This document shows positions 54,305 to 59,903 of a DNA stretch of 59,903 nt, one piece after another (the first letter of the stretch is position 1; the number at the start of each line of letters is the position of its first letter). A program made the translations under genes and the position numbers. The notes under the pieces were generated by a model. The model was not told where the DNA came from. It ran no database searches and saw only the letters and a program-made list of their open reading frames with translations. Origin of the DNA: Chloroflexota bacterium (lineage in GTDB: Bacteria; Chloroflexota; Anaerolineae; Aggregatilineales; Phototrophicaceae); assembly GCA_026706455.1 (NCBI GenBank), contig JAPOYS010000089.1, positions 1-59,903 of the forward strand. Reading direction: 5' to 3'.

Positions 54305-54348
54305 AAGGATCGTGCGCGTATGGCGCTTCAGGAATGAAGAAACAGCGC

Positions 54349-55281
54349 TCACCCCAGCCACAGCGGATTCGTCCAGGCTCGCCCGCCCGCTTCATCCCGC
54401 ACTGTCACCCGCAGCCAGCGCGAGTCGGCCTCGCGCAGGTCAAACTCGGCCTCGGTCAGCCCGGCGCCGCTAACGCGCCCGACGACGCCGGCGCGACTGC
54501 CCGAGAGGTAGATGTGGGTCGCCGGCGAACACTCGACCGCCAGCTTGTCGCGCGGCTGAAACTCGACATTGTGCAGTTGCGCGCCCGTGCTCGAATAATA
54601 GTGCCCCGCTTTGAGGGCGCGCAGCAGCGCCGCCGGACTCAGCGCATCCGCCTTGACCTGAACCCAGCCGCGCATGAAGTCGTTCCTGTCTGGCTGCGAA
54701 TGGGTGTCGTCGGTCGCGATCGCGCCAATGCGATGCCCCCGATGCAGCAGCATATCAATGAAATGCCAGCTGTAGCCGCGGTCGCTGTCGTAATCAGAGA
54801 CGCCGTTATAACACTCGACCGCGTGGACCAGGCTTAGAGTCTCGAAGTCGGCCACGGTCAGCGCGTACCAGTTGGGATGCGGCGCGGCGACGAAAGCGCC
54901 CGCGTCCAACGCGCGTTGGGCGACGCTCGCGCCGGTGTCGCCCGCGCGATTTGTCTCGAAATCCAGCGGCAGCCCGACCGCCAGCAGATGCCAGGGCGAG
55001 CCCGATTCGATTTGACCCGGATGCAGTTCGGCGCCGATCAGCGTGGTGAAATCGTCAGTGCGGAAGGCGCGGGTATCGCTGATTCCGTAGCCGTATTGTT
55101 CCATGCAGTGGTCGGTCAGGGCGACGAAGTCGTAGCCGTTCCGGTGATATTTGCGACAGTACTGCGCGGGCGCCCAGCCGCCATCGGAGTTGGTGGAGTG
55201 CCCGTGCAGGTTGCCGCGGTAGAAGCGTCCCGGCTGGGCGAAGGGGAGACTGTCTGGAGTTAAGGAGGTGAGTGGGGTCAA
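54349..55281 (-). CDS. PHP-domain (CehA/McbA-like) metallohydrolase
   Basis: The 310-residue protein has PHP-domain metal ligands: HxH in GNLHGHSTNSDGG (about residue 25), DFVALTDHC, GAELHPGQ, AAPHPNWY and IATDDTHSQ. PHP proteins are phosphoesterases, and the CehA/McbA branch hydrolyses phosphate or other esters. The C-terminal about 90 residues form a beta-rich domain (HIYLSGSRAGVVGRV). The start is TTG at 55281, with AAAGGA in the end of the upstream permease gene; no ATG fits. It is the fourth gene of the importer operon, suggesting it processes the imported sugar derivative. Confidence 0.83.
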   Translation of the reverse strand: MTPLTSLTPDSLPFAQPGRFYRGNLHGHSTNSDGGWAPAQYCRKYHRNGYDFVALTDHCMEQYGYGISDTRAFRTDDFTTLIGAELHPGQIESGSPWHLLAVGLPLDFETNRAGDTGASVAQRALDAGAFVAAPHPNWYALTVADFETLSLVHAVECYNGVSDYDSDRGYSWHFIDMLLHRGHRIGAIATDDTHSQPDRNDFMRGWVQVKADALSPAALLRALKAGHYYSSTGAQLHNVEFQPRDKLAVECSPATHIYLSGSRAGVVGRVSGAGLTEAEFDLREADSRWLRVTVRDEAGGRAWTNPLWLG

Positions 55282-55287
55282 GGTGGT

Positions 55288-56127
55288 TTATCCTTTCACT
55301 GCGCCGAGCGTCAGCCCGCGAATGAAGTAGCGCTGGAAGAAGACGAAGATGAACAGCGTTGGCAGCGAGCCGATCAAACTCGCGGCCGCCTGACCGCCCC
55401 AATCGACCGTGTACTGCCCGGTCAAATTGAGGATGCCGACCATTACTGTGCGGCTCTCGGCTTTCTGCGTCAAGATGAAGGGCCAGAGGAAATCGTTCCA
55501 GATCCAGGTGAACTGCAGGGTCGCCAACACAGCCAGCGCCGGCAGCGTCAGCGGCAGCATGATGCGGAAGAAGATGCTGTATTCGTTGGCGCCGTCAATC
55601 AGCGCCGCCTCGCGCAGGGCCTTGGGCACGACCTGGAAAAAGTTGCGCATGACCAGCGTGCAGATGGGAATGCCGAAGGCGGTGTGGATGATGATGACCG
55701 CCCAGAGCGTGTCGTAAAGGCCGATGTCGTTCATCAGACGGAAGACGGGAATCAGCGCGATCTGCGGCGGCAGGAACATGCCGGCCACGATCAGGATGAA
55801 CAGGAGGCCATCGCCCTTGAAGTTGTACTTGCCCAGCCCATAACCGGCCAGCGTGCCCAAGGAAATCGAGAAGAAGGACGCCGGGATCGTCAGCAGGAGC
55901 GAGTTGCCCAAGTACAAGCCGAGGTTGCCGGCTTCGGGGTCCATGACGCGGGCGAAGTTTTCCAGCGCCAGGCTGGTCGGCACGGTCCAATAGCCGCCGG
56001 CGGCCACCTCCGTCGCGGTTTTGAAGGCGGTGACGATTGCGCCGTAAACGGGGACCATGAATAGAATCAGCATGATCGTCAGCAGGAAATAGAGCAGGGC
56101 GGTTGCGAGGCGCTTTTTCAAATTCAT
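55288..56127 (-). CDS. carbohydrate ABC importer permease C2 (MalG-like)
   Basis: The 279-residue protein shows LLTIMLILFMVPVYGAIVTAF first, the EAA loop KALREAALIDGANEYSIFF, and family ending FIRGLTLGAVKG. It overlaps the operon order binding protein C, permease C1, permease C2, PHP hydrolase. Confidence 0.88.
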   Translation of the reverse strand: MNLKKRLATALLYFLLTIMLILFMVPVYGAIVTAFKTATEVAAGGYWTVPTSLALENFARVMDPEAGNLGLYLGNSLLLTIPASFFSISLGTLAGYGLGKYNFKGDGLLFILIVAGMFLPPQIALIPVFRLMNDIGLYDTLWAVIIIHTAFGIPICTLVMRNFFQVVPKALREAALIDGANEYSIFFRIMLPLTLPALAVLATLQFTWIWNDFLWPFILTQKAESRTVMVGILNLTGQYTVDWGGQAAASLIGSLPTLFIFVFFQRYFIRGLTLGAVKG

Positions 56128-56162
56128 CTGAAGAGGCGACCACTATTCCAATAGTTTTTCAT

Positions 56163-56206
56163 GTAGGGGCGATTCCAAGGCGGGCGCCATGGTATGCCGC
56201 CCCTAC
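56163..56206. repeat. dispersed repeat between permeases C1 and C2
   Basis: GTAGGGGCGATTCCAAGGCG, then GGCGCCATGGTATGCCGCCCCTAC (split after 20 bases): a complete GTAGGGGCG...CGCCCCTAC unit with perfect outer arms. It lies inside the operon on the transcribed strand. Confidence 0.8.
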
Positions 56207-56240
56207 GGAGTTTGATTCTAGGGGATACGGGACGCCCGCG

Positions 56241-57125
56241 CTACTCATAGAGTTCGTCCGATTTGGCAACCTGGCGGAAATACAAGACGATAATCACCAG
56301 CGTCATCAGGAAGAGGATGACGGCGGCTGAGCTGCCGTAGCCCAGCTTGAGCTTGCGAAAGGCTTCGCTATACATAAAGACGGCCAGCGTGTCGGAGTTG
56401 TTGAAGGGCCCGCCCTTGGTCATCACCCAGATGACTTCAAAGCTCTTGAGGGCGTTGATCGCCGTCAGCGCCAGGACTACCACGGTCGCGGGCCGCAGCA
56501 TGGGGATGATCACCTTAACCAGCGTCTGCCAATAATTGGCGCCGTCGACCTTGGCCGCTTCCACCAGCGGCGCCGGCACGGAGGTCAAACCAGCCAGGAA
56601 GATGACCATGTTCAAACCGGTCTGCTGCCAGGACCAAGCCACGAAGACGGCGATGAGCGCGGTGTTGGGGCGCGCCAGCCAGGCGATGGCCAAGTCTTCC
56701 AGCCCGATCGAACGCAGGAACAAGTTGACGATGCCCAGCTTGGGGCTGTAGAGCCAAACCCAGATGATGCCGATGATGACCGGCGACAGGCAGATGGGCA
56801 GATAGAAAAGCGATTTGTAAATCGTGTTGACCTTGCGTTTGCCCTGCAGCGCCAGCGCCAGCGCCAGCCCCAGCAGCGTCGGCGCGGTCATGGCCAGCGC
56901 CAGCCAGATGGCCGTATTCTTGATGGCGTTGCTGAAGAGGCGGTCGCTGAAAATTTTCTCGAAATTGGCGGCGCCAACGAAGTTGAAATCGGCGCCATAG
57001 CCCGACCAATCAGTGAAGGAATAATAGAGCGAGTTCATGGTCGGCAGGATGACGAAAGTGAAGTAGACGAGCAGCGGCAGGGCGAGGAAGCTGGCGGGGA
57101 TGATCCAGGGGTGGCGTCTCAGCAT
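56241..57125 (-). CDS. carbohydrate ABC importer permease C1 (MalF-like)
   Basis: The 294-residue protein starts MLRRHPWIIPASFLALPLLV and has the EAA loop APLVEAAKVDGANYWQTLVK. The ATG at 57125 is chosen because a longer in-frame reading would be encoded by the C-rich repeat; that repeat instead provides the site GGGGGAAGGA. Confidence 0.88.
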   Translation of the reverse strand: MLRRHPWIIPASFLALPLLVYFTFVILPTMNSLYYSFTDWSGYGADFNFVGAANFEKIFSDRLFSNAIKNTAIWLALAMTAPTLLGLALALALQGKRKVNTIYKSLFYLPICLSPVIIGIIWVWLYSPKLGIVNLFLRSIGLEDLAIAWLARPNTALIAVFVAWSWQQTGLNMVIFLAGLTSVPAPLVEAAKVDGANYWQTLVKVIIPMLRPATVVVLALTAINALKSFEVIWVMTKGGPFNNSDTLAVFMYSEAFRKLKLGYGSSAAVILFLMTLVIIVLYFRQVAKSDELYE

Positions 57126-57131
57126 GGCTAA

Positions 57132-57246
57132 TCCTTCCCCCCCACCCCAAACCCCTCCCCCAAAATGAGGGAGGGACTTCAACTACATTCTCGCGCGATA
57201 ACTTCCCCTTCCCTCCTTGTGGGGGAAGGGGACCAAGGGGATGGGG
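57132..57246 (-). repeat. C-rich double-hairpin element between binding protein C and permease C1
   Basis: Read along the operon (minus strand) it starts CCCCCATCCCCTTGGTCCCC, runs through GAGGGAAGGGGAAG, then CCCTCCCTC with GGGGGAGGGGTTTGGGGTGG. It is the same two-half element as 30814-30926, in the same orientation and place relative to its operon. Confidence 0.85.
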
Positions 57247-57257
57247 GTTCAATCCCA

Positions 57258-58532
57258 CTACATCGCGGCGGCAAACTCGGCGGCGGCGGCTTCCTGCACG
57301 CGCTCCAGGATGCCTTCGTAATCGCCGGGATTGGCCATGAATTCCTGGAAGGAGTTCAAGCCGATCTGCGCGACCGCTGGCAGGGTGGCCAGGTCGAAGT
57401 TGAAGGCGAAGTCCGGGTCGGCGGCGATTTCACCCAGAATGCGCGTTACGACCGTGTTGTAGCTGCCGGGGTCGACGGCCGTGCTCGGCGCCAGGTTGCC
57501 GGCGCCTAGGGCGAACTTCAACTGGATTTCCGGGTCCGTCAAATGCACGAGGAAGGCTTTGGCGGCGTCCGGGTTGGCGGCGGCGGCGGAAACGACGAAG
57601 GTATCGATGGGACCGAGCGAGGCGCGCGGAATATCTTCGTCCACCGTGGGGAAGGAGAAGTAATCGAAATCTTCGCCCGCGACCAAGCCCAAGCTCTCAT
57701 AATGCCCGCCGATCCAGGTGCCCATCAGCGTCATTGCGGCCTCGCCATTGGCGACCTGATTGGCGGCTTCGTCCCAATCGTAGGCGTTGGCGTCGGGGTA
57801 GAAGTAACCCGCCTGCGCCAAGTCATTCCACATGCTGTAGGCGCGCACCACTTCGTCATCGGTATAGGAGGCTTTGCCGTTCATCAGTTCTTGGCGGTAG
57901 GCGTTGCCGGCTGTGCGCAGCAAGAGCATGTCGAACCAGAACTGCCCGGGCCAGCGGTTGAGCGAGCCGAGCGCGAAAGCCGGGATGCCCGCCATCTTGA
58001 AGGTTTCGGCGGCTGCCACCAACTCGTCCCAGGTCGTGGGCGGCATCACGCCATGCTCCGCGAACAGCGCCGTGTTGTAGAACATGCCCACCCAGTGCAG
58101 GGTCAAGGGCACGGCATAGATTTCGCCGTTGTAGGTCAAGGCGCTGTCGATGATGCCCTGCGGGAATTGCGAACCCAGGTCGTTGGCTTCCCAGATATCG
58201 CCAATCGGTTGCAGGCGTTCGCCATCAACAATGGCTTGGATCAAGCCGCCAGCCCAATAGCTGAAAGTATCGGGCGGATTGTTGCCAGCCAGCTGCACCA
58301 GGATCGATTCCTTGAACTGTTCGTGATCGACCGGGCTGGCTTCGCGGTTGAGTCCCTCGTGCTGGGCGACAAAGTCATCGACGATCTCTTCGATGTATTC
58401 GCCACCGAAGCCGCCGAAGTAATGGGAGGCGGTGAAATCGCCCATCAAGTCGTCTTGCGTCAGCGCCGGCGTGACAGCCAAGCCCGCCACCAGAACAGCC
58501 AGAATTGCTACTAGCAAGCGTTTCTTCAACAT
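57258..58532 (-). CDS. carbohydrate ABC importer binding protein C
   Basis: The 424-residue protein has a signal peptide (LLVAILAVLVAGLAVTPALT region) and a family-1 solute-binding fold: FVAQHEGLNREASPVDHEQF, DTFSYWAGGLIQAIVDGERL, LTLHWVGMFYNTALFAEHG. The second of two ATG codons (58532) is preferred because GAGGAG is 8 bases before it; 58538 is the other option. It is the first operon gene and is read from a promoter facing an IclR regulator. Confidence 0.9.
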   Translation of the reverse strand: MLKKRLLVAILAVLVAGLAVTPALTQDDLMGDFTASHYFGGFGGEYIEEIVDDFVAQHEGLNREASPVDHEQFKESILVQLAGNNPPDTFSYWAGGLIQAIVDGERLQPIGDIWEANDLGSQFPQGIIDSALTYNGEIYAVPLTLHWVGMFYNTALFAEHGVMPPTTWDELVAAAETFKMAGIPAFALGSLNRWPGQFWFDMLLLRTAGNAYRQELMNGKASYTDDEVVRAYSMWNDLAQAGYFYPDANAYDWDEAANQVANGEAAMTLMGTWIGGHYESLGLVAGEDFDYFSFPTVDEDIPRASLGPIDTFVVSAAAANPDAAKAFLVHLTDPEIQLKFALGAGNLAPSTAVDPGSYNTVVTRILGEIAADPDFAFNFDLATLPAVAQIGLNSFQEFMANPGDYEGILERVQEAAAAEFAAAM

Positions 58533-58655
58533 GTTCATTTCTCCTCATTTGCTGATTTATCGAAGACAGTTCCAGCCAAGTTGACCATAAAGGCCTCCTC
58601 ACTCTCCCATCAAATTAGCGCGAAATGACCAAAAAAACAAGCAGTTCTTTGTCTA

Positions 58656-58692
58656 TGTTGCCAAAAGTACAACACTGTTTTATAATTGTCAA
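58656..58692. promoter_or_regulatory. overlapping divergent promoters with shared TGTTG/CAACA operator
   Basis: On the plus strand TTGCCA (58658-58663) and TATAAT (58681-58686) are 17 bases apart and face the IclR gene. On the minus strand TTGACA (58692-58687) is 17 bases from TACTTT (58669-58664) and faces the importer operon. TGTTG (58656-58660) and CAACA (58670-58674) form an inverted repeat with a 9-base centre lying within both promoters, so one bound IclR dimer could block both. Confidence 0.6.
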
Positions 58693-58772
58693 CTGATTGC
58701 AGGAAAGTCACTTGAAGCGCAATGAATGTTGCATAAGACGCATCAATAGTTGCGATTAGCGAGAAGATTCCT

Positions 58773-59534
58773 ATGGCAGAGATACAGGCGCTGGCGAAGG
58801 GCTTGAAGATTCTGAATCTGCTCGAGCATTCGCGCAACGGCATGGGAACGACTGAAATCGCCAACCAATTGTCGATCGACAAGAGCAGCGCCTCGCGCTT
58901 GCTGCACACCTTGGCGAATTACGGCTTCGTCGAGCAGGACGAGAACAGCACGCGCTATCTGCTCGGTCCGCAATTGCTGACGCTCGGGCAGCGCCTGCTG
59001 AATCGCATCACCCTGCGCGACCATGCCCGCCCCTATCTGCATCAACTGGTCGACAAAACCGGCGAATGCGCCCATCTGGCGATCCAGGCGCAGCGGCAAG
59101 CGCTCTACATCGATCAGGCGGAATCGACGGCCGCCCTGCGCGTCGAATCGGAGATCGGCACGCTCTCGCCGCTGCACTGCACGGCGCTGGGCAAAGTGAT
59201 GCTGGCATTCGGCGATGGGCGCATGCCAGAAGAACTCAAAGCCTTCACCCACCGCACGGTCACCGACCGCTCGACCCTGGAGGCGCAGTTGACGCAGACG
59301 GTCGCGCGCGGCTACGCCATTGATGACGAGGAGTATAATTATGGCGTGCGCTGCGTGGCTTCGCCGGTTTACGATCATCGCGGCGCGCTGGTGGGCGCGA
59401 TCGGCATCAGTGGTCCCGCGGGCCGCGTGACACTGGAGCGCATCGATGAATTCGGCACGGTCCTGCGGGATACGGCGAGCGCGCTCTCCAGCCGGCTGGG
59501 ATACGATGCGCGCGGTCGGTCGCCCGCCACCTGA
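58773..59534 (+). CDS. IclR-family transcriptional regulator
   Basis: The 253-residue protein has an N-terminal winged helix (LAKGLKILNLLEHSRNGMGT, TTEIANQLSIDKSSASRLLH) and the IclR effector domain (LRDHARPYLHQLVDKTGECA, LHCTALGKVMLAF, the GYAIDDEEYNYGVRCVASPV block split after 20 residues, and GAIGISGPAGRVT). It likely regulates the divergent importer C operon and itself through the shared inverted repeat. Confidence 0.93.
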   Translation: MAEIQALAKGLKILNLLEHSRNGMGTTEIANQLSIDKSSASRLLHTLANYGFVEQDENSTRYLLGPQLLTLGQRLLNRITLRDHARPYLHQLVDKTGECAHLAIQAQRQALYIDQAESTAALRVESEIGTLSPLHCTALGKVMLAFGDGRMPEELKAFTHRTVTDRSTLEAQLTQTVARGYAIDDEEYNYGVRCVASPVYDHRGALVGAIGISGPAGRVTLERIDEFGTVLRDTASALSSRLGYDARGRSPAT

Positions 59535-59670
59535 GCCGCCAACCTCTACATGAAACCGCGGCCTTCAACGATGTTGCATGACGCGCAACCGCCTAACCCC
59601 ATCTGTATGACATTTGCGCCCTCATTTGTGATGAACCTACTAGATTCCGTTTTCAATCATCTCGAAATCT

Positions 59671-59747
59671 GTAGGGGCGAGCCGCTGGGTCGCCCGTTGA
59701 TTGAAAAAGATGTTGCCACAGGTGGGCGAAACAAGTCTCGCCCCTAC
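59671..59747. repeat. two dispersed repeat units after the IclR gene
   Basis: GTAGGGGCGAGCCGCTGGGT with CGCCCGTTG, then GGTGGGCGAAACAAGTCTCG with CCCCTAC. The remaining parts of 59535-59903 hold no convincing gene. Confidence 0.75.
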
Positions 59748-59803
59748 AAGGCTTGTCCGGTAGTGTGTCAAAGTGCGGTTGTTTGAGTAGTTTATGTCTC
59801 CAT

Positions 59804-59850
59804 ACCCCCCACCCCAAACCCCTCCCCCATAAAGAGGGAGGGGCTTTTTG
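59804..59850. repeat. half-size C-rich hairpin element with T-tail
   Basis: CCCCCCACCCCAAACCCCTC then CCCCATAAAGAGGGAGGGGC then TTTTTG. This is the right half of the double-hairpin element, alone, and ends like a terminator. Confidence 0.75.
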
Positions 59851-59854
59851 TAGT

Positions 59855-59903
59855 GGTCCTGAAAAACTGGACACCTAGTAAAGAGAGTATACTAGATGCT
59901 CAG
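59855..59903. mobile_element. possible insertion-sequence end cut by the window edge
   Basis: TGGTCCTGAAAAACTGGACA, then CC, resembles terminal inverted repeats of IS3-family elements (which end in TGGACAC-like DNA). About 25 bases remain to the edge, so no transposase can be seen. This is a resemblance only. Confidence 0.3.

Overview
The window reads as a GC-rich bacterial chromosome, most likely from the Chloroflexota (Anaerolineae-type). This is inferred from gene content and texture: many carbohydrate ABC importers, Uma2 nucleases, GlgX, MoxR, IclR/LacI regulators, and dozens of short dispersed hairpin repeats of the GTAGGGGCGA...TCGCCCCTAC and ACCACAGAGGGCACAGAG kinds between genes. No rRNA, tRNA, CRISPR array or phage structural gene was seen.

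Layout. 0-9.3 kb: a fused [2Fe-2S]/molybdopterin xanthine-dehydrogenase-type hydroxylase interrupted twice in frame by repeat DNA, a HicB-like antitoxin, a membrane protein, a Uma2 nuclease, a malonyl-CoA-synthetase-like ligase and glgX. 9.5-15.5 kb: a BMP-family (nucleoside-type) ABC importer with two permeases, two tandem binding proteins and a double ATPase. 15.5-20.6 kb: two DUF4230 membrane proteins, a PlsC-like acyltransferase and a Wzm/Wzt-type polysaccharide exporter. 20.8-34 kb: a catabolic region with two sugar importers, two formylglycine-type sulfatases, a LacI regulator, a PhyH dioxygenase and a double SnoaL-like protein. 34-43 kb: desaturase, HpcH/HpaI aldolase, HhH-GPD glycosylase, DinB protein, PfkB kinase, HU, TIM-barrel isomerase, MoxR, tyrosine recombinase and a double-thioredoxin protein. 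43-54.3 kb: a toxin-antitoxin pair, a heterodimeric ABC exporter, a SAL1-type bisphosphate nucleotidase, an AT-rich DNA methyltransferase with a frameshifted partner, a glycosyltransferase, a second Uma2, an ABC-2-like permease and a DUF2335 cassette. 54.3-59.5 kb: a third sugar importer with a PHP hydrolase, read divergently from an IclR regulator. The right edge may hold the end of an insertion sequence.

How genes work together. Three carbohydrate importers each have a binding protein and two permeases but no ATPase, so a shared ATPase elsewhere is expected. Sulfatases, PhyH oxygenase, aldolase, PfkB kinase and TIM-barrel isomerase suggest use of sulfated or modified sugars. The BMP importer and the xanthine-dehydrogenase-type enzyme would fit purine scavenging.

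The most unusual structural signals are these. (1) Two small accessory gene cassettes (HicB-like; DUF2335 plus an 80-residue-class protein) each sit directly after a host gene and are closed on the far side by a second copy of that gene's 3' end (49 and 65 bp, each with 2 mismatches). (2) A C-rich double-hairpin repeat has been absorbed in frame into the xanthine dehydrogenase and also sits, in the same orientation, between the binding-protein and permease genes of two separate importer operons. (3) The ABC exporter pair has a matched degenerate and canonical ATP site.
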